Positions 50,956 to 60,554 of a stretch of DNA of 64,000 nucleotides are shown piece by piece; within the stretch, counting starts at the first letter, position 1; every line of letters begins with the position of its first letter. The notes beneath the pieces are model-generated. The model did no database searches. It was given only the letters and a program-made list of their open reading frames with translations, and was not told the DNA's origin. Position numbers and translations under genes: made by a program. Origin of the DNA: Streptomyces albogriseolus (lineage in GTDB: Bacteria > Actinomycetota > Actinomycetes > Streptomycetales > Streptomycetaceae); NCBI GenBank assembly GCA_014650475.1, contig BMVA01000010.1, forward strand, positions 227,488-291,487. Direction: 5' to 3'.

Positions 50956-52635
50956 TCAGAACGAGAACGGGATGTAGCAGGCGGCAGCCAGAATCACCGC
51001 GCCCCAGCCCAGCAGCGCCGGCTTGCGGTACCACGCGTCGTCGCCCTCCGCGGGCGGCTCCGCCATGCCGGGCGAGCGGGTGCCGTACACCAGCCCCTGC
51101 AGCTCGGCCTGCGGCTTCGGCGCCGTGAACAGCGACACCGCGACCATGACGACCGCGCCCGCGACGAAGCCCGCGATCGCGGAGACGAAGTTGGCGCCCT
51201 GGTCGGAGGGGATGTCGATGATGCCCTGCTTGTAGATCCAGAAGTAGTTCACCATCGCCGCGGTGGTGCCCGCGATCAGGCCCCAGAAGCCGGACTTCAT
51301 CGACGCCCGCTTCCAGAACATGCCGATGATGAAGACGACGAACATCGGCACGTTGAAGAAGGAGAACAGCGTCTGGAGGTAGGCCATGATGTTGGAGAAC
51401 GAGCTGGCCAGGAACGCCGTGCCGATGGACGCGAGCACGCCGATCGCGGTGATCAGGCGGCCGAAGCGGACGTAGTAGGAGTCCTCGCGGTCCTTCACCA
51501 CGTACTTCGCCCAGATGTCGGCGGTGAAGACGGTGTTGAAGGAGGAGACGTTCGCCGCCATGCCCGCCATGAACGCGGCCAGCAGACCGGTCACGGCGAT
51601 GCCCAGCACACCGTTGGGCAGCAGCTGCTGCATCAGGTACGGGATGGCGTCGTTGTACTGCAGGTCCGAGCCGTTGGTGCCGATCTTGGGGACCAGTACG
51701 GCGGCGACCAGGCCGGGGATCATCACCAGGAAGACGATGAAGATCTTCGGGAACGCGGCGATCAGCGGGGTGCGCTGGGCCGCCGAGAGGTTCTTCGCGG
51801 ACAGCGCGCGCTGCACCTCGGCGAAGTTGGTCGTCCAGTAGCCGAAGGAGAGGACGAAGCCGAGGCCGAGGACGATGGTCAGCCAGTTGGCGCCGAGGGG
51901 GTTGTCGCTGCCGATGCCGGTGCCGCCCCAGGCCGTCACGAAGTCGTCGCCGCGGGACGCGGTGAGCTTGTCGGTCAGGCCGCCCCAGCCGCCGACGCTC
52001 CGCAGGCCGAGCACGGTGATCGGGATGAGCGCGGCGAGGATGACGAAGAACTGCAGGACCTCGTTGTAGATCGCCGAGGACAGGCCGCCCAGGGTGATGT
52101 AGGCGAGGACGAAGAAGCCGGCGACGACGATGGCCACCCACTGCGGCCAGCCGAGGAGGGCCTCGACGACGATCGCGAGGGCGTAGAGGTTGACGCCCGC
52201 GATGAGGATGGCGGCCGCGGCGAACAGGACCGAACTGAGCAGGTGCGCCGCCTTGTCGAAGCGCAGCAGCAGGAACTCGGGGACCGAGCGGACCTTGGAG
52301 CCGTAGTAGAACGGCATCATCACGAGGCCCAGGAACACCATCGCGGGGATGGCGCCGATCCAGTACCAGTGTGTGGTGTAGACGCCGTACTGGGCGCTGT
52401 TCGCGGCCATGCCGAGGATCTCGGTGGCGCCGAGGTTGGCCGCGATGAACGCGAGCCCGGTCACCCAGGCGGGCAGGGAGCGGCCGGACAGGAAGAAGTC
52501 CAGGCTCGTCCTGACCGACCGGCGGGCGGCGAAGCCGATGCCCAGCACGACGACGAAGTAGATCCCGAGGATCGTGTAGTCCAGCCAGTTGGTGGGGAGC
52601 CGAAGCTCCGCGGCCAGGTTTGTGGGGGTATGCAT
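50956..52635 (-). CDS. sodium:solute symporter (SSS family), likely sugar uptake
   Basis: A secondary transporter of about 559 residues with 13-14 TM helices. SSS-family features are DFFLSGRSLPAWVTGLAFIAANLGATEI in TM2 and the loop before it, GMAANSAQYGVYTTHWYWIGA, and FMAGMAANVSSFNTVFTADIW. The family couples Na+ entry to import of sugars, proline or other solutes. The divergent galTEK operon argues strongly for galactose or a galactoside, as in the SGLT branch. The ATG at 52635 is taken; a GTG at 52641 would add two residues. A 19-bp palindrome lies 50 bp upstream. Confidence 0.9.
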   Translation of the reverse strand: MHTPTNLAAELRLPTNWLDYTILGIYFVVVLGIGFAARRSVRTSLDFFLSGRSLPAWVTGLAFIAANLGATEILGMAANSAQYGVYTTHWYWIGAIPAMVFLGLVMMPFYYGSKVRSVPEFLLLRFDKAAHLLSSVLFAAAAILIAGVNLYALAIVVEALLGWPQWVAIVVAGFFVLAYITLGGLSSAIYNEVLQFFVILAALIPITVLGLRSVGGWGGLTDKLTASRGDDFVTAWGGTGIGSDNPLGANWLTIVLGLGFVLSFGYWTTNFAEVQRALSAKNLSAAQRTPLIAAFPKIFIVFLVMIPGLVAAVLVPKIGTNGSDLQYNDAIPYLMQQLLPNGVLGIAVTGLLAAFMAGMAANVSSFNTVFTADIWAKYVVKDREDSYYVRFGRLITAIGVLASIGTAFLASSFSNIMAYLQTLFSFFNVPMFVVFIIGMFWKRASMKSGFWGLIAGTTAAMVNYFWIYKQGIIDIPSDQGANFVSAIAGFVAGAVVMVAVSLFTAPKPQAELQGLVYGTRSPGMAEPPAEGDDAWYRKPALLGWGAVILAAACYIPFSF

Positions 52636-52684
52636 ACGCACTCGCTTCGTTCGCGAACTGATCCGACGCGGAATCTACGCCTCC

Positions 52685-52703
52685 GTGTTCAATAGCTGAA
52701 CAC
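52685..52703. promoter_or_regulatory. palindromic operator candidate upstream of the symporter
   Basis: GTGTTCA-N5-TGAACAC, perfect 7-bp arms, 50 bp before the symporter start and within the gal divergent region. Confidence 0.55.
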
Positions 52704-52717
52704 GTTCGTACACGTTC

Positions 52718-52783
52718 TTTGTTTGATTGTGATGAGCGACGTTGGCTGATGGGTTGTGATGTGTTATGTTCGATTGTGTTGAG
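52718..52783 (+). promoter_or_regulatory. direct-repeat operator upstream of galT (DeoR-type)
   Basis: Two 19-nt direct repeats, TTTGTTTGATTGTGATGAG (52718-52736) and TATGTTCGATTGTGTTGAG (52765-52783), 47 bp apart and 16/19 identical. Long A/T-rich direct repeats of this style are typical of DeoR-family repressors of sugar operons. Confidence 0.55.
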
Positions 52784-52811
52784 TAACGGGCGGGTGCGGA
52801 GGAGTGCCACA

Positions 52812-53873
52812 GTGAAGAAGACCTCGACCCGGCTGGCCGACGGACGCGAGCTCGTCTACTACGACCTCGCCGACGACACCGTGCGCGACGCGGTCGACCG
52901 CCGCCCGCTGGACGCCACCGTGACCACGTCCGAGATCCGCCGCGACGAACTCCTGGGCGACTCCGTCGCCGTCGCCTCGCACCGGCAGGGCCGCACGTAT
53001 CACCCGCCGGCCGACGAGTGCCCGCTGTGCCCGTCGCGGGACGGCCGGCTGAGCGAGATCCCCGACTCGTCGTACGACGTGGTGGTCTTCGAGAACCGCT
53101 TCCCCTCGCTCGCCGGGGACTCCGGCCGCTGCGAGGTCGTCTGCTTCACCTCCGACCACGACGCCTCCTTCGCCTCGCTGGGGGAACGGCAGGCGCGGCT
53201 GGTGCTGGACGCCTGGACGGACCGCACGTCCGAGCTGTCGCATCTGCCCTCCGTTGAACAGGTGTTCTGCTTCGAGAACCGGGGCGCCGAGATCGGGGTC
53301 ACCCTTCAGCACCCGCACGGGCAGATCTACGCCTACCCCTTCACCACCCCCCGCACCGCCCTGATGCTGCGCCAGGTGGCGGCACACAAGGAGGCGACGG
53401 GCGGGGAGAACCTGTTCGACGCCGTGGTCGAGCGGGAACGCGCCGGCGAGCGGGTCGTCCTGGAGGGTGAACACTGGGTGGCGTTCGTGCCCTACGCGGC
53501 GCACTGGCCGTACGAGGTCCATCTGTACCCCAAGCGCAGGGTGCCCGACCTGCTGGGACTCGACGAGGCGGCGCGCACGGAGTTCCCCCGGGTGTACCTG
53601 GAACTGTTGCGCCGCTTCGACCGGATCTTCGGGGAGAACGAACCGCCGACGCCGTACATCGCCGCCTGGCACCAGGCGCCGTTCGGGCAGCTCGCGGAGT
53701 TCGACGGCGTCACGTGCGACGACTTCGCGCTGCATCTGGAGCTTTTCACCATCCGCCGTACGTCCGGCAAGCTGAAGTTCCTCGCGGGCTCCGAGTCCGG
53801 CATGAACGTGTTCATCAACGACGTGCCGCCGGAGCGCGCGGCCGAGCGACTGCGGGAGGTAGCGAGTTCATGA
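52812..53873 (+). CDS. galT: galactose-1-phosphate uridylyltransferase
   Basis: A 353-residue Leloir enzyme that exchanges UDP between UDP-glucose and galactose-1-phosphate. The zinc-binding site is seen in CPLCPSR near residue 72, and the nucleophilic His is in the active-site motif [11 protein letters not shown] near residue 170; [10 protein letters not shown] precedes it. The GTG at 52812 is chosen as GGAGGA lies 8 nt before it and the conserved N-terminus starts there; the upstream frame to 52719 reads through operator DNA. Its stop overlaps galE (ATGA). Confidence 0.93.
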   Translation: MKKTSTRLADGRELVYYDLADDTVRDAVDRRPLDATVTTSEIRRDELLGDSVAVASHRQGRTYHPPADECPLCPSRDGRLSEIPDSSYDVVVFENRFPSLAGDSGRCEVVCFTSDHDASFASLGERQARLVLDAWTDRTSELSHLPSVEQVFCFENRGAEIGVTLQHPHGQIYAYPFTTPRTALMLRQVAAHKEATGGENLFDAVVERERAGERVVLEGEHWVAFVPYAAHWPYEVHLYPKRRVPDLLGLDEAARTEFPRVYLELLRRFDRIFGENEPPTPYIAAWHQAPFGQLAEFDGVTCDDFALHLELFTIRRTSGKLKFLAGSESGMNVFINDVPPERAAERLREVASS

Positions 53874-54861
53874 GCGGGAAGTACCTGGTCACCGGGGGCG
53901 CGGGATACGTAGGCAGCGTCGTCGCCCAGCATCTGGTCGAGGCCGGTCACGAGGTCGTCGTGCTCGACAACCTCTCCACCGGCTTCCGTGAGGGCGTCCC
54001 CGAGGGCGCCGCCTTCGTCGAGGGCGACATCCGCGACGCCGCCAAGTGGCTGGACTCCTCGTACGACGGCGTGCTGCACTTCGCCGCCTTCTCCCAGGTC
54101 GGCGAGTCCGTGCGGAAGCCGGAGAAGTACTGGGACAACAACGTCGGCGGCACCATGGCGCTGCTCGGCGCGATGCGCGAGGCCGGCGTGCGCCGCCTGG
54201 TGTTCTCCTCCACGGCCGCCACGTACGGCGAGCCCGAGCAGGTCCCGATCCCGGAGACCGCCCCCACCCGCCCCACCAGCCCCTACGGCGCCTCCAAGCT
54301 CGCCGTCGACCACATGATCACCGGTGAGGCGCAGGCCCACGGGCTCGGCGCGGTCTCCCTGCGCTACTTCAACGTGGCCGGCGCCTACGGGACGTACGGC
54401 GAGCGCCACGACCCCGAGTCGCACCTCATCCCCCTGGTGCTCCAGGTCGCCCAGGGCCGGCGCGAGGCGATCTCCGTCTACGGCGACGACTACCCGACGC
54501 CCGACGGCACCTGCGTCCGCGACTACATCCACGTCGCCGACCTGGCCGAGGCCCATCTGCTCGCGCTGAAGGCGGCCACGCCCGGCGAGCACCTGGTGTG
54601 CAACCTCGGCAACGGCAACGGCTTCTCGGTCCGCGAGGTGATCGAGACCGTCCGCAAGGTCACCGGGCATCCGATCCCCGAGGTCGTCGCGGAGCGCCGG
54701 GACGGCGACCCCGCGGTCCTGGTCGCGTCCGCCGCCGCGGCCCGCGAGAAGCTCGGCTGGAACCCGTCACGCGCGGACCTCGAGGGGATCGTCGCGGACG
54801 CGTGGGAGTTCGCGCAGCAGCGCGGCAGCCAGAAGACGACGAAGGGTCAGGGATCCAGGGC

Positions 54862-54865
<4 letters not shown>
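53870..54865 (+). CDS. galE: UDP-glucose 4-epimerase
   Basis: A 331-residue NAD-dependent SDR epimerase interconverting UDP-galactose and UDP-glucose. It has the Rossmann motif TGGAGYVGS at residues 8-16, the catalytic Ser in FSSTAATYG, the Tyr-x-x-x-Lys in [19 protein letters not shown] and the C-terminal [16 protein letters not shown] typical of GalE. The start overlaps galT and the stop overlaps galK, so the three Leloir enzymes are made in a coupled way. Product UDP-glucose connects to galU at 2.8 kb. Confidence 0.95.
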
Positions 54866-56034
<1,169 letters not shown>

Positions 56035-56051
56035 CCGCTGCGCTCGCTCGG

Positions 56052-56088
56052 GGATGCCCCGCCACGGCCGTCGCCGGGCGGGGCATCC
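56052..56088. terminator. hairpin terminator after galK
   Basis: Perfect 12-bp arms (56052-56063 with 56077-56088) and a 13-nt loop, between galK and a convergent gene. Confidence 0.7.
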
Positions 56089-56103
56089 GCCCTCTGCGTC
56101 CGG

Positions 56104-56592
56104 CTAGGAATCCGAGCGCAGCCCCAGCGCGCTGTGCTGCACCAGCCCGGCGGGCGCATCGGCGGAGCCGGGCTCCCGGCGCGTCAAATCGACCAGACGT
56201 GCGCGGAGATCGGCCGCCGGTTCGCCCAGCACGATGGCGCTGATCACCAGCTCCAGCATCACGCAGTCGTAGTCGTCGTCCGTGCCGCGGTAACGCTTGG
56301 GGTCGCGCTCCACCACGGCGCGAACGATCCGCCGGCCACCGTCGTCGACCGGGGCGAAGGTGGCGGCGTAGATCCCCCGGCCCGTCCAGCTCCGGTGCAG
56401 GAAGACGACCTCGCCCTCCGTGAAGACGTTCCACTTCTCGTCCATGCCCCGCGCGCGGTAGCCGCGTCGGATCCGCTCCCAGTCCTGGTCGGACCACACC
56501 CGCCGGGGCACCCGTGGCATCGGCTGCGGCACGGATATCGGCCGGATGCGACCGGAGAACGTGGACCGGGACACGCGTTCGTCAGCGGGCAT
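56104..56592 (-). CDS. conserved hypothetical protein
   Basis: A 162-residue soluble protein. I do not recognise the family. The N-terminal 30 residues are basic and proline-containing. The middle (WSDQDWERIRRGYRARGMDEKW, VVFLHRSWTGRGIYAATF) has an alternating strand/helix pattern with several Trp, and the DDDYDCVMLELVISAIVLGEP stretch looks like a helix pair. No signal peptide or TM is seen. The ATG at 56592 is the only reasonable start. Codon use is normal for the genome, so it is probably real. It lies downstream of, and may be cotranscribed with, the acetyltransferase gene. Confidence 0.7.
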   Translation of the reverse strand: MPADERVSRSTFSGRIRPISVPQPMPRVPRRVWSDQDWERIRRGYRARGMDEKWNVFTEGEVVFLHRSWTGRGIYAATFAPVDDGGRRIVRAVVERDPKRYRGTDDDYDCVMLELVISAIVLGEPAADLRARLVDLTRREPGSADAPAGLVQHSALGLRSDS

Positions 56593-56661
56593 GCGGGGAT
56601 TCTACGGGGGTCGTCCTGCGTGCGGGGTGACCTGGGAACTCGCCCACAAGGCCCTGGCCGC

Positions 56662-57105
56662 TCAGGTGAGTTGCTTCGTCAGCGTGTACTCCGTGACGCC
56701 CGGAGGGTAGTCGGGGATCACGCAGACCACCTCGTACCCCTGCTTCCTGTAGAAGTCCGGGGCCTGGAAGTCCCAGGTCTCCACGCGGCTGTGCGTGCAG
56801 GCGCGCTCCGTGGCGGCGAGGCGTTCCGCCTCGGCCAGGAGCGTGGAGCCGAGGCCCATGCCGCGGTGGGCGGCGTCGGCCCAGAGGTAGGTCACGTGCA
56901 GCCAGGTCGTCCAGGTGTGGCCGACCAGGCCGCCCGCGAGATCGCCGTTCGCGTCCAACGCCCACACGTGCAAAGGGGATTCCCGCTCGGCGGGGGTTCC
57001 GCGCAGGGCGCGCAGGACCGGGGAGGCCGCCGTGTTGGTGTCCCGGAGCCGCTTGTGGAGCAGATCGCGTCGGGCCTTGTCGACTTCTGTCTCAAGACGA
57101 AACAT
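56662..57105 (-). CDS. GNAT-family N-acetyltransferase
   Basis: A 147-residue acetyltransferase. The acetyl-CoA loop is HRGMGLGSTLLAEAERLA near residue 85, followed by the C-terminal VETWDFQAPDFYRKQGYE motif. The ATG at 57105 is favoured because TATGGT lies exactly 7 nt upstream, a leaderless layout; a further ATG at 57117 would place that box inside the gene. The substrate is unknown. It is divergent from the response regulator at 57348. Confidence 0.85.
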   Translation of the reverse strand: MFRLETEVDKARRDLLHKRLRDTNTAASPVLRALRGTPAERESPLHVWALDANGDLAGGLVGHTWTTWLHVTYLWADAAHRGMGLGSTLLAEAERLAATERACTHSRVETWDFQAPDFYRKQGYEVVCVIPDYPPGVTEYTLTKQLT

Positions 57106-57347
57106 GCGGCACACCATAAACGCGCAAGGCCGCAAGTTCTGCAAATCAGCTTCCGCTCCGGGCCCCCGCCCGTACTCTGATGAACAGCGCCGGTGGGGGC
57201 CGGCGAGCGTTCAGGGACGAGACGGTGTCCGTCCCGCGTCCGGCGAGGGAAAGCCACGGGGGGTCCCGGTGCCGTGTCCGTGCCGGTGTCGTCCACCGGC
57301 GACGGGGTAGTCCCCTGCTCTGGGAAGAGCGTGGGGAAGGGGGTTAC

Positions 57348-58115
57348 GTGGTTCGCATTCGAGTCCTGGTCGTCGACGACCACCGCATCTTCGCCGAGTC
57401 GCTGGCCGCGGCACTGGCCGCGGAGCCGGACGTCGACGTGTCCGCGGCGGGCAGCGGTCCGGCGGCGCTGCGGTGCCTGGAGCGGGCGGCCGCCGAGGGG
57501 CGGCGGTTCGACGTGCTGCTCGTCGACGCCGACCTGGGCGTCCCGGCGCCGGACGGACGCCCGGCCGTGCCCGTGCAGGCCGTCGACGAGGACGGCGCCG
57601 TGGACGGCATCTCCCTGGTGGGCGGCGTGCGCGCGGCGCAGCAGCAGGTGCGGGTGGTCGTGCTCGCCGAGAAGGACGACCCGGCCCGCGCCGCCCTCGC
57701 CCTGCAGGCGGGCGCCTCCGGCTGGGTCGCCAAGGACTGCTCGCTGAGCCGGCTGCTCACCGTCATCCGCGGCGTGCTGCGCGACGAGACCCATCTGCCG
57801 CCCGCGCTGCTGACCGGCGTCCTGCGGGAGTTGACCGCCGCCCGGCGCCATCGCACGGAGAGCGAGCGCCTGGTGGAGTCGCTGACCCCGCGCGAGCGGG
57901 AGGTGCTGCGCTGCATGGTCGCGGGTCTGGGGCGCAAAGCCGTCGCCGAGCGCCTGTACCTGTCCCCGCACACCGTGCGCACCCACATGCAGAACGTCCT
58001 CGGCAAGCTGGGCGTGCACTCCACGCTGGCCGCGGTCGCCCTGGCCCGGCGGGCCGGGGTGGGACCGGTGGACCTATCCGGGGATGTTGTCGAACGGGGC
58101 GGTCAACTGGCGTAG
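57348..58115 (+). CDS. orphan LuxR-type response regulator
   Basis: A 255-residue regulator. The receiver domain keeps the acidic pair (VVDDH), the likely phosphorylated Asp in LLVDADLG near residue 60 and the Lys in WVAKDC near residue 128. It has an unusual insertion of about 20 residues (PAPDGRPAVPVQAVDEDG) just after the Asp loop. The C-terminal LuxR helix-turn-helix is complete (LTPREREVLRCMVAGLGRKAVA and HTVRTHMQNVLGKLGV). The GTG at 57348 follows GAAGGGGG. No kinase is adjacent. The last 42 bp overlap the 3' end of the convergent marR gene. Confidence 0.87.
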   Translation: MVRIRVLVVDDHRIFAESLAAALAAEPDVDVSAAGSGPAALRCLERAAAEGRRFDVLLVDADLGVPAPDGRPAVPVQAVDEDGAVDGISLVGGVRAAQQQVRVVVLAEKDDPARAALALQAGASGWVAKDCSLSRLLTVIRGVLRDETHLPPALLTGVLRELTAARRHRTESERLVESLTPREREVLRCMVAGLGRKAVAERLYLSPHTVRTHMQNVLGKLGVHSTLAAVALARRAGVGPVDLSGDVVERGGQLA

Positions 58116-58571
58116 CAGCCCGGCCAGTTCCACCCGCTGGGCGCGGGTGAGCTCGCCGAGGATCGCCCGCTCCTGGGCGAGCAGACCGGCCAGCGCCTGG
58201 TCCGCGCGGTCCTTGCCCTCGTCGGTCAGCCGCACCAGCACACCGCGCCGGTCACTGGGGTCCGGCAGCCGCTCCACCAGGCCCTTCTTGGTGAGCCGGT
58301 CGATACGGTTGGTCATCGTGCCCGAGGTGACGAGCGTCTGCGTGAGGAGCTGCCCGGGGGAGAGCTGGTACGGGGTGCCGGCGCGGCGCAGCGCCGTCAG
58401 CACGTCGAACTCCCAGGACTCCAGGCCGTGCTCGGTGAAGGCGAGGCGGCGTGCCCGGTCCAGGTGCCGGGCCAGTCTGCTGACCCGGCTGAGCACCTCG
58501 AGCGGTTCCACGTCGAGGTCCGGGCGCTCCCGGCGCCACGCTGCGACCAGCCGATCGACCTCGTCCTCCAT
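58074..58571 (-). CDS. MarR-family transcriptional regulator
   Basis: A 165-residue winged-helix regulator. The DNA-binding part (SPGQLLTQTLVTSGTMTNRIDRLTKKGLVERLPDPSDRRG region) carries the MarR signature of recognition helix plus wing, and the flanking helices form the dimer. Start ATG at 58571. Its 3' end overlaps the response regulator gene by 42 bp on the opposite strand. Two TTGA-type inverted repeats (58607-58635) lie between it and the divergent methyltransferase gene, suggesting it represses both itself and that gene. Confidence 0.9.
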   Translation of the reverse strand: MEDEVDRLVAAWRRERPDLDVEPLEVLSRVSRLARHLDRARRLAFTEHGLESWEFDVLTALRRAGTPYQLSPGQLLTQTLVTSGTMTNRIDRLTKKGLVERLPDPSDRRGVLVRLTDEGKDRADQALAGLLAQERAILGELTRAQRVELAGLLRQLTAPFDNIPG

Positions 58572-58606
58572 AAGGATCAGTGTAGTGGTTGTGTCGATGT
58601 GAAGTC

Positions 58607-58635
58607 TCTTGATGTCAAGTGTCTTGACGTCGAGA
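58607..58635. promoter_or_regulatory. tandem MarR-type operators
   Basis: TCTTGATGTCAAG (58607-58619) and TCTTGACGTCGAGA (58622-58635): two TTGA-centred inverted repeats with a 15-bp period in the marR/methyltransferase divergent region. Confidence 0.6.
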
Positions 58636-58686
58636 TGGTTATGGGGGCACGCTGACGTCGTGCCGATCCGTGATCCGGGAGGTCCC

Positions 58687-59511
58687 GTGTCCGCAGCATC
58701 CGCCCGTCCCGTCTGGGATCCCGTCCAGTACCTGCGTCACGCCGGGCACCGCACCCGGCCCTTCACCGACCTGCTCGCCCGCGTCCCCGAGCTGCCCGGC
58801 GACCCGCCCCGCATCGCCGACCTCGGCTGCGGCGCCGGCAACGTCACCGCCCTCCTCGCCGAACGGTGGCCCGCCGCCCGCATCACCGGCTACGACAACT
58901 CCCCGGAGATGCTCGACAAGGCCCGCGCCGACCACGAAGGCCCCACCGGCGGAGGCGGCCGGCTCGACTTCGCCCACGCCGACGCCGGCACCTGGGCGCC
59001 CGGGGAGCCGTACGACCTGATCGTCAGCAACGCCACCCTGCAGTGGGTGCCCGGGCACGTGGAGCGGTTCGGGACGTGGATCGACGGGCTAGCGTCCGGC
59101 GGGGCCCTCGCCTTCCAGGTGCCCGGCAACTTCGACGCCCCCAGCCACACCCTGATGCGCGACCTCGCCGCCTCCCCGCGATGGCGGGAGCGCCTGTCCG
59201 GGGTGCTGCGCCACGAGGACGCCGTCCTGCCGCCCGAGGAGTACCTGGACCGCCTGGCCGCCCTCGGCTGCACGGTGGACGCCTGGGAGACCACGTACGT
59301 CCATCCGCTGACGGGGGAGGACCCCGTGCTCGACTGGGTGAAGGGCACCGGGCTGCGGCCCGTCCTCACCGCCCTCGACGACGACCCCGCGGCGCGGGAG
59401 GAGTTCCTCGCCGAGTACCGCACCGCCCTCCGCGCGGCCTACCCGGCCACCGCGCACGGCACCCCGTTCCGCTTCCGCCGCGTGTTCGCCGTCGCCGTGA
59501 AGGAGGGCTGA
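58687..59511 (+). CDS. tam: trans-aconitate 2-methyltransferase-like protein
   Basis: A 274-residue SAM-dependent methyltransferase of the Tam type, which in E. coli methylates trans-aconitate to remove this inhibitor of aconitase. Evidence is the N-terminal WDPVQYLRHAGHRTRPF, SAM motif I DLGCGAGNVT near residue 50, YDLIVSNATLQWVPGH, and the C-terminal FRRVFAVAVKEG. The GTG at 58687 has GGGAGG close upstream; a GTG at 58660 is possible. The VOC gene follows after 6 bp and is probably cotranscribed. The precise substrate is inferred from family resemblance. Confidence 0.82.
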   Translation: MSAASARPVWDPVQYLRHAGHRTRPFTDLLARVPELPGDPPRIADLGCGAGNVTALLAERWPAARITGYDNSPEMLDKARADHEGPTGGGGRLDFAHADAGTWAPGEPYDLIVSNATLQWVPGHVERFGTWIDGLASGGALAFQVPGNFDAPSHTLMRDLAASPRWRERLSGVLRHEDAVLPPEEYLDRLAALGCTVDAWETTYVHPLTGEDPVLDWVKGTGLRPVLTALDDDPAAREEFLAEYRTALRAAYPATAHGTPFRFRRVFAVAVKEG

Positions 59512-59517
59512 AAAGCG

Positions 59518-59883
59518 ATGCTGACCGCCGTCGACCATGTGCAGCTCGCCGCACCACCCGGATCGGAGGATCTGCTGCGCGCCTACTACGCCGGCACCCT
59601 CGGCATGACCGAGGTGCCCAAGCCCACCGCCCTCGCCGCGCGCGGCGGCTGCTGGTTCGAGACAGGGGACGCCCGGCTCCACCTCGGGATCGAGCGGGCC
59701 TTCCGGCCCGCCCGCAAGGCCCACCCCGGTCTGCGGGTCACCGGCATCGACGCGTTCGCCGCCAGGCTGGCCGCCCACGGCGCCCCGGTCACCTGGGACG
59801 ATCTGCTCCCCGGGCACCGCCGCTTCTTCAGCGAGGACCCCGTCGGCAACCGCCTGGAGTTCCTGGAGCCCGGCCCCGCCTAG
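59518..59883 (+). CDS. VOC/glyoxalase-superfamily protein
   Basis: A 121-residue single-domain VOC protein (glyoxalase/bleomycin-resistance/dioxygenase fold). Strand pairs are seen in AVDHVQLAAP and at the end in FSEDPVGNRLEFLEP, with a likely metal-ligand His at residue 7 and Glu near the C-terminus. It may act as a metal-dependent lyase or isomerase, or as a binding protein. It is likely in one transcript with tam. Its TAG stop overlaps the TAG stop of the convergent TetR gene on the other strand. Confidence 0.83.
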   Translation: MLTAVDHVQLAAPPGSEDLLRAYYAGTLGMTEVPKPTALAARGGCWFETGDARLHLGIERAFRPARKAHPGLRVTGIDAFAARLAAHGAPVTWDDLLPGHRRFFSEDPVGNRLEFLEPGPA

Positions 59884-60554
59884 GACTTGCGGTGACCTAT
59901 CAGCCGCGGCTTCGGCTCCAGGCCGTCCAGGCCGTGCCAGGCCAGGTTCACCAGGTGGGCCGCCACCTCCGCCTTCTTCGGCTTGCGCACGTCCAGCCAC
60001 CACTGGCCGGTCAGCGCCACCATCCCGACCAGCGCCTGCGCGTACAGCGGGGCCAGCTTCGGGTCGAAGCCGCGGCTCTTGAACTCGCGGCCCAGGATGT
60101 CCTCCACCTGGGTGGCGATGTCCGAGATCAGCGAGGCGAAGGTCCCCGTCGACTGGGGGATGGGGGAGTCACGGACCAGGATGCGGAACCCGTCCGTGTA
60201 CTCCTCGATGTAGTCCAGCAGCGCGAACGCGGCCTGCTCGCACAGCTCACGCGGATGGCCGGCCGTCAGCGAGCCGGTCACCATGTCCAGCAGCCGCCGC
60301 ATCTCCCGGTCCACCACGACCGCGTACAGCCCCTCCTTGCCGCCGAAGTGTTCGTACACCACGGGTTTGGAGACCCCGGCCTTCGCCGCGATCTCCTCCA
60401 CCGACGTGCCCTCGAACCCCTTCGCCGCGAAGAGGGTGCGGCCGATCTCCAGCAGCTGCTGGCGGCGCTCGGCACCGGTCATCCGGGTGCGGCGCGCACG
60501 CCGCGGCTTGTCATTGCTGGGAGTGCTGGAGTCGGTCGCCACAGCGACCATCAT
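59880..60554 (-). CDS. TetR-family regulator coupled to the desaturase
   Basis: A 224-residue repressor with a TetR helix-turn-helix (AAKGFEGTSVEEIAAKAGVSKPVVYEHFGGK region, residues about 45-75) and a helical ligand-binding domain. The ATG at 60554 overlaps the desaturase stop (ATGA), so its synthesis is coupled to that enzyme. Twin TACG-N4-CGTA operators in front of the desaturase imply control of the two-gene operon, including itself, probably in response to acyl-CoA or fatty acid composition. This is an inference from the arrangement. Confidence 0.88.
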   Translation of the reverse strand: MMVAVATDSSTPSNDKPRRARRTRMTGAERRQQLLEIGRTLFAAKGFEGTSVEEIAAKAGVSKPVVYEHFGGKEGLYAVVVDREMRRLLDMVTGSLTAGHPRELCEQAAFALLDYIEEYTDGFRILVRDSPIPQSTGTFASLISDIATQVEDILGREFKSRGFDPKLAPLYAQALVGMVALTGQWWLDVRKPKKAEVAAHLVNLAWHGLDGLEPKPRLIGHRKS

